Below, in pieces: positions 33,422 to 44,800 of a stretch of 64,000 nucleotides of DNA. This stretch comes from Dipteris shenzhenensis (lineage: Eukaryota; Polypodiophyta; Polypodiopsida; Gleicheniales), in assembly GCA_047967505.1 (NCBI GenBank), contig CM106538.1. One strand, 5' to 3'. Numbering within the stretch: the stretch's first letter is position 1; the number at the start of each line of letters is the position of its first letter. The notes beneath the pieces were generated by a model, which searched no databases, was not told the origin of the DNA, and saw nothing but the letters and a program-made list of their open reading frames with translations. The position numbers were made by a program, and so were the translations under genes.

Positions 33422-34960
33422 ATGGATACTCCGTCAGCCAATCCTACTCCACCTCCACCGGCCGCGAAAACTATTACCTTTTCTAAAGATGAGTTGCAGC
33501 AGCTCAAGAAGGATGTAGAGATTGAATGCTCTACCATGTTGCTAGCACGCATCTTCGGGTCTCACCCCTCCAGATCCCAAGCCAGAGACTGGATGCTTGC
33601 GGCTCTCCCCCCAGACCTCACTCCACGATTGTTAGATGTTCGTCTTCTGGGACGAGGTTTTTTCCAAGTTGTTCATGACACTCCAGAGGCTGCGAGCACT
33701 GTGCTCAAAGCTGAGTTTTTACACCTGAGACACAGGAAGATCTTCTTTGAAGCCTTTCATATTGGTTTCGACCCAGTGGAGGCAGATAAGAAAATATTTT
33801 TGCTCTTCATGAGATTTCCCGGGCTTCCCCAGGTTTACCATCGACTTCTTTCTGTTATTGGGGAGCATTTTGGCGCGGTCGCTGAGATCCCACCCCTCCC
33901 TGGGTTGCCATTGACTGCAGTAGAGGCAACCAAGGCTGATGGGATACCTAGAGTTAGGGTCCTCTGTAAGGATCCTAACCTCAAGATGGACCATGTTATG
34001 ATCCAGCGCTCGGATGGTTTCTTTTTTCGCGAGAGAGAGGAGATTTCAGGTAAACAGGACCAGTGCAGGAGATGCAGGACCATTGGACACTTTGCCAGGG
34101 ATTGCCCTAGGAAGAACAAAAGGCCCAAGAAGCCCTCTGGTACAACTACTGCCCCATGGCCTCGACAGGGGGGTGGTACAGGTCCAGCACTTGCTCCTCA
34201 GCCTCGACAGAGGGGTGGTACAAGTCTAGCACCTGCTCCTCGGCCTTCGCATGGCGGTCCTCCTCAAGATGGTGATGGTATAGGTCCAGCACCTGCTCCT
34301 CGGCCTCGACAGGGGGGTGGTACAGGTCCATCACCTGCTCCTCGACCCCCACCTACCTCAGGGGCACGCGACGCTCTCAAGTGGGTTGTGGCACGTGTGC
34401 AGATCCCTCCTTCAGTTCACGAGGGTACATTAGTGGACTCTGCTTCACCTCGAGCTGTCGCTCCAGTCTCACCTCGCACAATCCGAGACACTGAAGCTTC
34501 GACCTCCTCCCCGGTTGCAGCTTCTTTCCTAGAACCAGCGGTGCCAGACGCTCTTCTTGAGGTAGTAGAGGTCTCCGCGGCTAGGCAGACACAGGATAGA
34601 GAGCAGTCTTCACGTCCTCCCTTGGATAGGAGGAAGGGGGTTTACACTCTTGATCCTCTTCCCTCAGAAGGGATCCTTCGCACTCCGGTGTCTGGCTTGC
34701 TTCACAGGAACTCATTTCCAGCCCTGGCACATGGTTCAGATTTCCCAGAGGAGTTTGTGCCCGCTACTTTTGGGGAGACAGTGATTGGGTTTCCTGTTGA
34801 CAGGGCTTCTTCTTCAGGTGGCAGGGTTCTTTCCCCTGTTGATTTTCTGCCACTTGGTTCCATTCCTCCCTCCTCGAGCAGGAGGTCTTCCCCTGTTGAG
34901 AGGTTTGTTTCCGCCACTAGGTCGGGTAAGGTGTTCCACTCTACATCCTCCCGTCGATGA
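33422..34960 (+). CDS. LINE ORF1 protein (DUF4283-like + CCHC knuckle)
   Basis: 512 residues. The ATG at 33422 is chosen because the same GGCGATGGAT context starts ORF1 in the copies at 40322 and 61074; an upstream in-frame ATG at 33389 is not conserved. Residues about 20-200 follow the plant LINE gag layout (L-L-A-R-I-F-G...F-I/M-R-F-P-G-L-P-Q-V-Y-H...R-V-R-V-L). The knuckle is C215-x2-C218-x4-H223-x4-C228. Downstream is a Gly/Pro/Arg-rich tandem repeat (G-G-G-T-G-P-A-P-A-P-R units, 34160-34345) and a Ser/Pro-rich tail. It is expected to coat LINE RNA. The stop overlaps the ORF2 start as ATGA. Confidence 0.85.
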   Translation: MDTPSANPTPPPPAAKTITFSKDELQQLKKDVEIECSTMLLARIFGSHPSRSQARDWMLAALPPDLTPRLLDVRLLGRGFFQVVHDTPEAASTVLKAEFLHLRHRKIFFEAFHIGFDPVEADKKIFLLFMRFPGLPQVYHRLLSVIGEHFGAVAEIPPLPGLPLTAVEATKADGIPRVRVLCKDPNLKMDHVMIQRSDGFFFREREEISGKQDQCRRCRTIGHFARDCPRKNKRPKKPSGTTTAPWPRQGGGTGPALAPQPRQRGGTSLAPAPRPSHGGPPQDGDGIGPAPAPRPRQGGGTGPSPAPRPPPTSGARDALKWVVARVQIPPSVHEGTLVDSASPRAVAPVSPRTIRDTEASTSSPVAASFLEPAVPDALLEVVEVSAARQTQDREQSSRPPLDRRKGVYTLDPLPSEGILRTPVSGLLHRNSFPALAHGSDFPEEFVPATFGETVIGFPVDRASSSGGRVLSPVDFLPLGSIPPSSSRRSSPVERFVSATRSGKVFHSTSSRR

Positions 34961-37900
34961 GGATTATTAGTTGGAACATACAGGGCCTAGGTGGCATTCC
35001 ACATCGCCGCCGTAGACAGTTGATCCGGGATCAGCTTCATCCAGGTGTTATTGGGGGTTCCATTGATATCTTATTTATTCAAGAGCACAAACTGGATTCT
35101 AGAGATTGTGCCAAGTCAGGCAAGTTGCTTTCTGGCCATACTTTTTGATCGCCTGTCTTGGGCACCAGGGGGGGCACTTCTATTTCAGTTTCGCAGTCGG
35201 TTCTCCCCTTAGTTGTTGGACATGGAGTCATTATTCCCTCTAGAGCTCAATGGATTATTCTTTTGATTGAAGGGCATAAGGTTGGTTTCCTTAACCTGTA
35301 TGCCTCCAACATTAGAGGGGAACGTGTCCTTATGTGGAAGGATTTGCTCTCCTGGGCCCCCATTGCAGATTCATGGGTGATTGGAGGTGACTTTAACATG
35401 GTTGAGTTACCGTCAGACAAAAAAGGGGGTAGAGAAGGCGGACTTCACTCTTTGGAGAGAGCAGCTTAGGATGCCTTCCTTTTTCACTTCTGTGGCAGAG
35501 ATACTTGGTTGGACGATGCCTTTCTTATTCAGCCACAATCCCTTCTGTTCTCTTGGTCGAACAGGAGGCAGCAAATGCCTATTCATGCACGCATTGACAG
35601 ATTCTATGTAGATGATTGGGCACTAGATAGAGGTGGATCGGTATGCATTGCTGCTGGGGTTTCCACTTCAGACCACTTTCCTGTTGTGCTGGCTATCTCA
35701 GAGCCTCACTTGAGAGGCCGGTCTGCCAGCATCAGGATTCCAGATGCCTTTTACAGAGAGGAGGAACTTACAGAGGCAGCTCTGTAGATATGGGTTTCTC
35801 ATGTCTAGGGTGGGCAGCCATATCCATCACATGTAGCTGCTGCCCTTTCTGGTATTAGCGACTTCTACCGCTCAGTTACTTGTACCAGGAGACGAGATAT
35901 TCTCAGACGTGAGATTGGTGTTCGCCAGCAGTTGGCAGCTTTGCAGAGGGAAGAGCAGAAACGGCCTTCAGATGCTTGGATTCAGGAGTGCCTTGCTGCA
36001 GCAAGGGCTCATCAGCAGATATTGCTTGAGCAGAGAGCAGAGTATGCCTTTCATGCACGGGAGTCCTGGATTCAGATGGGTGGTAGAGTCAATACACACT
36101 TTTTCTCTACTCTTGGCCCTAGACATAGTAGAGAGAGTGTATCCCAGCTTATTGACTCACATGGGGTTTTACAGAGAGAGCCTGATGATGTCTTACGCAT
36201 AGCCTCAGATTTCTATGCCACCCTTCTTATTGCTGATCCTGAGACACATGATAGAGAGGATGCTAGACAAGCTATTCGGCAGAGCATCCCTGTGTTGGTG
36301 AATCTGGGTATGCATGTTTTGCTCGATGCACCTTTCACCAACACAGAGTTCACGACTGCACTTTCAGCCCTTCACAAGGGCAAGTGCCCAGGTTCGGATG
36401 GCCTCACCCCGTCTTTTTTCATTGCATTTTGGGATATGATTGGAGACTACATTACTTCAGCCCTGCAAGCCATTTGGGACTCTAGCGAGATGCCTGGGTC
36501 GCTTACAGAGGGTCTCATCCACCTTATCCCGAAAGGAGGTTGCAGAAATTCAGTGTCCCAATGGAGGCCTATCACACTTCTGGGAACTTGTTACAAGATT
36601 CTGGCCAAGGCAATCAGCCTCCGATTGCAGCCCCTTCTCCCTGATCTTATTCATGACACTCAGACGGGATTTGTGCATGGCAGAAGCATTTTTTATAACA
36701 TTTTCTCTTTTTGGGAAGCTTCAGAGTGGGCCATGCAGAGTGGCCAGAATCTAGCCATTCTTCTTTTGGATTTTGAGAAAGCTTATGACAGAGTACATTG
36801 GGGTTTTTTGGAGGGCACCCATCTACGCTTTGGCTTTACTGATGCTTGAATCAAAGGTGTTTCCTCTTTGTACAGATCAGCCCACAGCTAGGTACTTATT
36901 GGTGGGGTAAGGGGTGAGAAATTTCAGAGTTCGAGATCAGTCCGTCAGGGATGCCCCCTTGCTCCTTTCCTTTTTTTGTTCGTGGCCGAAGCTATGAGTA
37001 TCTATGTTAGATCTCAAGCTGACATCTTTGGGCTGAGACTTCCCATCAGAAGGGAAGAGGAGCTACTTGACAGTGAGTTGGCAGATGACACAGCAGTTTA
37101 CTTGGATGCCACTCCACAGACGCTCACTTCTTTCAGGACAGCATTGGATTTATTTTGCTTGGCGGCAAGGGCACAGATAAATTGGCATAAATCCAATGGC
37201 TTTTGGATCAGTGATGAGGACACTCCAGTTTGGGGGCTTGACATAGGATTCACTTGGGTTCAGAGGGGTGTGCCTATCAGGTATTTGGGCTACTAGGTCG
37301 GCTTGGATATTTCTTCCACGCGGTAGTTTGTTCCCGTTTTGGAGAGCATCAGGAGGAAGCTTCTTTTTTGGAGCTCAGCCAAGCTGGATCTTGCCTCTAG
37401 AGTTGTGGTGGTCAACCAGGTCCTCTTGGCCACGACCTGGTTTGTTTGTTCATGCTGGTGCCGTTCTAGGGACTGCATCATTCAGCTCAGAAGACCGATC
37501 AGAAATTTTATTTGGAGTGGGCTTGATGGCACAGCAGATGCCTTAGCCAGGGTGGCTTGGGAGACCCTCATCCTCCCTACACAGGAAGGGGGTATCAATA
37601 TTATTGATCCAGATTTACAGTGCAAAGCTTTACTTTGCAAGATGGTGGTGCGGGGACTTATGCGAGGGTAGGAACTGTGCAAGGACTTTCTTATTAGCAG
37701 CATACAGAGGTGCACACCTTCATTAGGAGAAGACTGGATGAGCAGTGTTAGATGGATCTTCACCACAACACACCTCAGATCACCTTCGTCCCCTCTCATG
37801 GTTGCCATTCTGAAAGCTTGGGCTAGTTTCAGAAGCACTCTTCGGAGGATTCCTCCTTCCTATCATGAAGAGATTGATAGGCAACCCATCATGTGGAATG

Positions 37901-39311
37901 ACAGTATTTTAGATGATCATGGCAGACCACTGGGTGCCTCACTCTACATGCAGTGGTCCAGGCGGGAGAGGGGACCTGCATCATCGATGGGGTCTTGGAA
38001 AGCTTTCCGCAGGCTTCCAGAGGAGACCAAATTAAGGTTGACAGGACATCTTAGAGGGAGTGTAGGGAGGATCTTGCAGATTGAGGCAGCCCTTCCAGGG
38101 GTTTGGGTAGACACAGATGATATGCCACTCACTTCCTCCACTTGGGCAAGTACTTTTCGAGAGGCGGTGTTCCGCTTCAGGTTTTGGCCTTTCGAGATGC
38201 ACAGGAGGATGCTTTAGGTTTTTAGTGTCCAAGATGGTGGCAGATTGCTCAGGTCCACAGGGACATCTTGCTTGAGTCTGCTTTTCAGCCTATCAGGGTT
38301 GTAGGTCTTTTGGTGCAGGGATCAGATTCAAAGTGGTTCCTAGACCCAGACCCCCGACTACTCTCCACCGGGTCTTGGAGGCTTTGGCTCTATGGGGGAG
38401 TTCCCATCAGGTATTTGCAGTGGGACCCCGGAGAGTGGGAGTGGATTGACGTAGGGCATCGAGAGAAGAGCATCCCCTTCTTTCGTTACACGGTCAGTAA
38501 TGCCAGGAGATTTCAGCTCAGTAGTAGAGGTTGGAGACCTTCCAGAGTTCCTCATTGGGAGACATTTGATATCACTGCGGATCTGCAGAGGTGCTTCTGG
38601 AGGAGACTCTGGAAATCCCACAGGAATAGAAAGATCAGTATCTTCTTTTGGCTCTCTATCCATGGTGGGATTGCAGTGAACCTTTGGAGGTCCAGGTTCG
38701 GAGCCGACCCTACTTGCCCTTGCTGCCTCTCTGCTTCGGAGACTATTCAGCATTGCTTATGGGATTGCAGACAGGCGAGGATGATTTGGATGGGGGTAGC
38801 CAGGATTTTCAGTCACTTTGCCCACTCCCCATTCTTTATGACATGGGGCTCAGTGGCTTGGCTTTCTCTTACAGGGCCTCAGGTATTCTATGAGAGATTT
38901 GACTCCTCTCGGGCCATTTCGGTTCGACGTCATCAAACTGAGTCCTGTTCGTTGGATGTGGTACCACACCTTCCTTTTACAGCTGTACATGCCTCTATGG
39001 ATACTTCTTGGGAGATTCTAGCGAGCATAGCATCCTGGCATATTAGGAGAGCCAGATGCACAAAGGCTTTGGAGGGTACTCAAGTTCATTCCTCGCACAC
39101 ATTGGCTAGTATCTGGACAGACATCTGGACAGACACCGTACATACTTTGATGGCCGTATGGACGGGTATGCAGGGAGACTCCCGTGCAGCCTCAGCTAGG
39201 AGGGCTTCTTTCTTCAGGGAATGGAAGGATTCTCCTTTCTTCTCTGAGACTACTACAGGGTTGAGGTGGCACTTTCAGCCTCAGCCTTGGTTGTTTTTCA
39301 CCTCACTCTGA
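34957..39311 (+). pseudogene. LINE ORF2 (EN-RT-zf), inactivated
   Basis: Compared with copy 2 it has in-frame stops at 35146, 35467, 35785, 35806, 36847, 36888, 37294, 37324 and 37669, and at least one frameshift between about 38150 and 38270. Endonuclease motifs (N-W/S-W-N, Q-E-H-K-L, G-G-D-F-N, S-D-H), RT blocks with L-A-D-D-T, and the zf-RVT finger (near 38707-38760) remain readable. Most stops are TAG. Confidence 0.9.
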
Positions 39312-39420
39312 GGGGGTTTTTTTATTTATCCTCATGATTTCATGATGTATTCCGCTTTGAGCTTGCTCTCGCGGGTTTTTTCTCTTATTAATAGAAGTCT
39401 CTTTCTTGAAAAAAAAAAAA

Positions 39421-39434
39421 AAACTGTCTAGTAC
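39421..39434. repeat. Target-site duplication, right copy, LINE 1
   Basis: Exact repeat of 32732-32745 directly after the A tail. Confidence 0.9.
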
Positions 39435-39458
39435 AGAATTTATAGCTTATCAAACGTT

Positions 39459-39473
39459 AAGTTAGAAAGTGGG
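39459..39473. repeat. Target-site duplication, left copy, LINE 2
   Basis: AAGTTAGAAAGTGGG here and at 46311-46325. The first AA of the right copy may be tail, leaving 13 bases. It lies 24 bp after the LINE 1 duplication. Confidence 0.9.
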
Positions 39474-39612
39474 AAAACAAATCATACAACAGGTGGGAGA
39501 GAAAGCACTCTATCCCTAGCCTCAACAATGTGGCAAAAAAGCCATGGAGGTGGTCTAAAATGCCACGACATCCCAAAAGGGGTCAAGTGAAAAAATAAAG
39601 AGCGTAAGAGCT

Positions 39613-40258
39613 GCTGCTCCTCCCCGTTCCCCTGCTGCTCCCCCTCCCTCAGCCCGTCTCTCTCCCTCCTCAGCCTGTCCCTAGCCCCTCCCTGCTGCTT
39701 CCCCCCCTCCCCCCCTGCTGCTCCGCCCCCTCCCCCTGCCTGTCCCTCGCTCCCTCCCTCTGTTCCCTGCTTCCGCCCCCTCCCCCTTGCTGTCCCGCCC
39801 CCTCTCCCTGTCTCCGTCCCCTCCCCCCTGCTGCTCCGCCCCCTCTCCCTGCCTCCGCCCCTCCCCCCTGCTGGTCCCCCCTGCCCCCTGCTGTCCCGTC
39901 CCCTCTCCCTACTGCTCCGTCCCCTCCCCCCTGCTGCTCCGCCCCCTCTCCCTGCCTCCGCCCCCTCCCCCCTGCTGCTCCCCCTCTCCCCCTGCCTCCG
40001 CCCCTTCCCCCCTGCTGCTCCGCTCCCTCTCCCTGCCTCCGCCCCCTCCCCCTTGCTGTCCCGCCCCCTCCCCTGCTGTCCCGTCCCCTCCCTGCTTGCT
40101 CTCCCGCCCCCTCTCTTCCTCTCACTCCTCCCTTTCTTCTCCTCTCCCTTCCCCTCCCTCCTTGCCCCTCTCCCCTCTCAGCCTTAGCCCCTCTCCTCCT
40201 TCCCTCCCCTTCCCCCCTGCTTCCTCCTAGCCTCCTTTCCCCTCCCTTGCCCCTCGCA
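39613..40258 (+). other. Polypyrimidine 5' leader of LINE copy 2
   Basis: C/T-rich, with repeated CCCTGCTGCTCCGCC and CTCCCTGCCTCCGCC units more regular than in copy 1. It ends shortly before ORF1 and presumably contains the internal promoter. Confidence 0.85.
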
Positions 40259-40321
40259 GTTTTTTCAGAACGGAAGGAGCCTTTTTTTCTGTTCGAGTCG
40301 GCCTCCTCACCTTGATTGGCG

Positions 40322-41863
40322 ATGGATTCCCCGTCAGCCAATCCTACTCCATCTCCACCGGCCGCGAAAACTATCACTTTCTCTAAAGACGAGTTGCAGC
40401 AGCTCAGGAAGGATGTAGAGATTGAGTGCTCTACCACTTTGTTAGCACGCATCTTCGGGTCTCACCCTTCCAGATCCCAAGCCAGAGACTGGATGCTTGC
40501 GGCTCTCCCCCCAGACCTCGCTCCTCGATTGGTAGATGTTCGCCTTCTGGGACGAGGTTTCTTCCAGGTTGTTTTTGACACTCCAGAGGCTGCGAGCACT
40601 GTGCTCAAGGCCGAGCTTTTACACCTGGGACACAGGAAGATCTTCTTTGAAGCCTTTCACCTTGGTTTCGACCCAGTTGAGGCAGATAAGAAATTCTTCT
40701 CGCTCTTCATCAGGTTCCCCGGGCTTCCCCAGGTTTACCATCGACTTCTTTCTGTTATTGGGGAGCATTTTGGCGTAGTTGCTGAGATCCCACCCCTCCC
40801 TGGGTTGCCATTGACTGCAGCAGAGGCAACCAAGGCTGATGGGGTTCCTAGAGTTAGGGTCCTTTGCAAGGATCCTAACCTCGAGATGGACCACGTCATG
40901 ATACAGCGCCCGGATGGTTCCTTTTTTCGCCAGAGAGTGGAGATTTCAGGCAGGCAGGACCAGTGCAGGATTTGCAGGACCTCGGGACACTTTGCCAGGG
41001 ATTGTCCCAGAAAGAAGAAAAGGCCTAAGAAGACCTCTGGTACAGCTACCGCCTCAGGGCATCGACAGGGGGGACAGGGGGGGAGATTAGACCCGGCACT
41101 TGCCCCTCGACCTCGACAGAGGGGTGGTACAGGTCCAGCTCCTGCTCCTCATTCTTCACGTGGCGGTCCTGCTCAGTCAGGTGGTGGTACAGGTCCAGTA
41201 CCTATTCCTCGGCCTCATCAGGGGGGTGGTACAGGTCCTGCTCCTCGACCCCCACCTCCCTCAGGCACACACGACGCTTTACAGTGGGTTCCAGTACGTG
41301 TGCAGGTCCCTCCTTCAGTTCACGAGGGTACCTTAGTAGACTCTGCTTCACCTCGAGCTGTCCTTCCTGTCTCACCTTGCACAGTCCGAGACGCTGAAGC
41401 TTCGACCTCCTCCCCAGTTGCAGCTTCTTCCTTAGATCCAGCACTGCCAGATGTTCCTCTTGAGGACCGAGAGATTTCCGCGGCTGGGCAGACACCGGGT
41501 AGAGAGCCTTCCTCACTCCCTCCCTTGGACAGGGGGAAGGGGATAGCTTACACTGTTGATCCTCTTCCCTCACAAGGGATCCTTCGTACTCCGGTGTCTG
41601 GATTGCTCCACAGGAACTCGTTTTCAGCCTTGGCAGAGAGTTCAGATTTCCCAGAGGAGGAGTTTGTGCCCGCTACTTTTGGGGAGCCAGTGGTTGGATT
41701 TCCTATTGACAGGGCTTCTTCTTCAGGTGCCAGGATTCTTTCCCCTATTGACTTTCCTCCACTGGGTTCCTTCCCTCCATCCAGGAGGTCTTCCCCTGTT
41801 GAGGGGTTTGTTTCCGCCACTAGGTCGGGTAAGGTGTTCCACTCTACATCCTCCCGTCGATGA
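40322..41863 (+). CDS. LINE ORF1 protein (DUF4283-like + CCHC knuckle), intact
   Basis: 513 residues from the conserved ATG in GGCGATGGAT. The N-terminal block (T-I-T-F-S-K-D-E-L-Q-Q-L) leads into a DUF4283-like region (residues about 20-200). The knuckle is C215-x2-C218-x4-H223-x4-C228, followed by a basic K-K-K-R-P-K-K stretch, Gly/Pro-rich repeats and a Ser/Pro tail ending S-S-R-R. Plant LINE ORF1 proteins bind their RNA and form particles; that role is by family. The last four bases ATGA overlap the ORF2 start, suggesting ORF2 is translated by termination-reinitiation. Confidence 0.9.
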   Translation: MDSPSANPTPSPPAAKTITFSKDELQQLRKDVEIECSTTLLARIFGSHPSRSQARDWMLAALPPDLAPRLVDVRLLGRGFFQVVFDTPEAASTVLKAELLHLGHRKIFFEAFHLGFDPVEADKKFFSLFIRFPGLPQVYHRLLSVIGEHFGVVAEIPPLPGLPLTAAEATKADGVPRVRVLCKDPNLEMDHVMIQRPDGSFFRQRVEISGRQDQCRICRTSGHFARDCPRKKKRPKKTSGTATASGHRQGGQGGRLDPALAPRPRQRGGTGPAPAPHSSRGGPAQSGGGTGPVPIPRPHQGGGTGPAPRPPPPSGTHDALQWVPVRVQVPPSVHEGTLVDSASPRAVLPVSPCTVRDAEASTSSPVAASSLDPALPDVPLEDREISAAGQTPGREPSSLPPLDRGKGIAYTVDPLPSQGILRTPVSGLLHRNSFSALAESSDFPEEEFVPATFGEPVVGFPIDRASSSGARILSPIDFPPLGSFPPSRRSSPVEGFVSATRSGKVFHSTSSRR

Positions 41864-44800
41864 GGATTATCAATTGGAACATACAGGGCCTAGGTGGCGT
41901 CCCACATCGCCGCCGCAGACAGCTGATCCGGGATCAGCTTCATCCAGGTGTTACTGGGGGTCCCATAGATATATTATTTATTCAAGAGCACAAGCTGGAT
42001 TATAGAGATTGTGCCAAGTCAGGCAAGTTGCTTTCAGGACATACTTTTTGGTCGCCTGCATTGGGCACTAGGGGAGGCACTTCTATTTCAGTTTCGCAGT
42101 CGGTTCTCCCCTTAGTTGTTGGGCACGGAGTCATTATCCCCTCTAGAGCTCAGTGGATTATTCTCTTGATTGGAGGGCGTAAGGTTGGCTTCCTCAACCT
42201 ATATGCCTCCAACATTAGAGGGGAACGTGTCCTTATGTGGAAGACCTTGCTCTCCTGGGCCCCCATTGTGGATTCTTGGGTGATTGGAGGTGACTTTAAC
42301 ATGGTCGAGTTACCTTCAGACAAAAAAGGGGGTAGAGAAGGCGGACTTCACTCTTTGGAGAGAGCAGCTTGGGATGCCTTCCTTTTCCATTTCTGTGGCA
42401 GAGATACTTGGTGTGATGATGCCTTTCTTATTCAGCCACAGTCCCTCCTGTTCTCTTGGTCGAACAGGAGGCAACAGATGCCTATTCATGCACGCATTGA
42501 CAGATTTTATGTAGATGACTGGGCACTAGACAGAGGGGGATCGGTATGCATTGCTGCGGGGGTTTCCACCTCAGACCATTTCCCTGTTGTTCTGGCTATC
42601 TCAGAGCCTCACTTGAGAGGCCGATCTGCCAGCATCAGGATCCCAGATGCCTTTTACACAGAGGAGGACCTTACAGAGGCAGCCCTACGGGTATGGTTTG
42701 CTCATGTCCAGGGAGGGCAGCCACATCCTTCACATTTAGCCGCTGCCCTCTCTGGTATTAGCGACTTTTACTGCTCAGTTGCTTCTACCAGGAGACGAGA
42801 TATTCTCAGACGTGAGATTGGTGTTCGCCAGCAGTTAGCAGCTTTGCAGAGGGAAGAGCAGAAACGGCCTTCAGATGCTTGGATTCAGGAGCGCCTTGCT
42901 GCAGCGAGGGCTCACTTGCAGTTATTGCTTGATCAGAGGGCAGAGTATGCCTTTCATGCACGGGAGTCCTTCTGGATTCAGATGGGTGGTAGAGTCAATA
43001 AACACTTCTTCTCTACTCTTGGCCCTAGACATAGTAGAGAGAGTGTATCTCAGCTTATTGACTCACATGGGGTTTTACAGACAGAGCCAGATGACGTCTT
43101 ACGCATAGCTTCAGATTTCTATGCCACCCTCCTTACTGCTGATCCTGAGACACACGATATAGAGGATGCTAGACAGGCTATTTGGCAGAGTATCCCAGTG
43201 TTGGTGAATCCGGATATGCATGTTCTACTTGACGCACCTTTCACCAACACAGAGTTCAGGACTGCACTTTCAGCCCTTCACAAGGGCAAGTGCCCAGGTT
43301 TAGATGGCCTCACTCCGTCTTTTTTCATTGCATTTTGGGATATGATTGGAGACTATATTACTTCAGCCATGCAGGCCATTTGGGACTCTGGCGAGATGCC
43401 TGAATCGCTTACAGAGGGCCTCATCCACCTTATCCCAAAAGGAGGTAGCAGAAATTTATTGTCCCAGTGGAGGCCTATCACACTTCTGGGGACTTGTTAC
43501 AAGATTCTGGCCAAGGCTATCAGCCTCCGATTGCAGCCACTTCTCCCTGATCTTATCCACGACACTCAGACGGGATTTGTGCATGGCAGAAGTATTTTTG
43601 ATAACATTTTTTCTTTCTGGGAAGCTTCAGAGTGGGCCGTGCAGAGTGGCCAGAATCTTGCCATTCTACTGTTGGATTTTGAAAAAGCTTATGACAGAGT
43701 AGATTGGAGTTTTTTGGAGGGCACCCTACTACGCTTTGGATTCACTGATGTTTGGATCAGAGGTGTTTCCTCTTTGTATAGATCAGCCCATAGCCAGGTA
43801 CTTATTGGTGGGGTAAGGGGTGAGAGATTTCAGATTTCGAGATCAGTCCGTCAGGGATGCCCCCTTGCTCCTTTCCTTTTTTTATTCGTGGCCGAAGCTA
43901 TGAGCATCTATGTTAGATCTCAAGCTGACATCTTTGGGCTGAGACTTCCTATCAGAAGAGAAGAGGAGCTGCTTGACAGTGAGTTGGCTGATGACACAGC
44001 GATTTATTTGGATGCCTCTCCACAGACATTGACTTCTTTCAGGACAGCATTGGATTTATTTTGCTTGGCGGCAGGGGCGCAGATAAATTGGCATAAATCC
44101 AATGGCTTTTGGATCAGTGATGAGGACACTCCAGTTTGGGGATTTGACATAGGGTTCACTTGGGTTCAGAGGGGTGTGCCTATCAGGTATTTGGGCTGCC
44201 AGGTCGGCTTGGGTATTTCTACCACGCAGCAGTTTGCTCCCGTGTTGGAGAGCATCAGAAGGAAGCTTCTCTTTTGGAGCTCAGCCAAGCTGGATCTTGC
44301 CTCTAGAGTTGTGGTGGTCAACCAGGTCCTCTTGGCCACGGCCTGGTTTATTTGTTCATGTTGGTGCCGTTCTAGGGACTGCATCATTCAGCTCAGAAGA
44401 CCGATCAGGAACTTTCTCTGGAGTGGGCTTGATGGCACAGCAGATGCCTTAGCCAGAGTGGCTTGGGAGACCCTCATCCTCCCTACACAGGATGGGGGTC
44501 TCAATATTATTGATCCAGATTTACAGTGCAGAGCCTTACTTTGCAAGATAGTGGTGCGAGGACTTATGCCAGGACAGGAACCGTGGAAGGACTTTCTTAT
44601 CAGCAGCATACAGAGGTGCACACCTTCCTCAGGAGGAGACTGGATGAGCAGTGTTAGATGGATTTTCACCTTAGCACACCTCAGATCACCTTCATCCCCT
44701 CTCATGGTTGCCATTCTGAAAGCTTGGGCTAGTTTCAGAAGCTCTCTTCGGAGGATTCCTCCTTCCTCCTGGGAAGAGATTGATAGGCAGCCCATCATGT

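Larger units (their letters stand above)
32746..39420 (+). mobile_element. Near-full-length L1-type LINE (copy 1)
   Basis: 6.7 kb: pyrimidine-rich leader, ORF1, ORF2, 3' UTR with TTATTAATAGAAGTCTCT and a 15-A tail. Perfect target duplication of 11-14 bp. It lies antisense to the host gene in its largest intron. ORF1 is intact and ORF2 is broken, so this copy is not autonomous. Confidence 0.93.
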
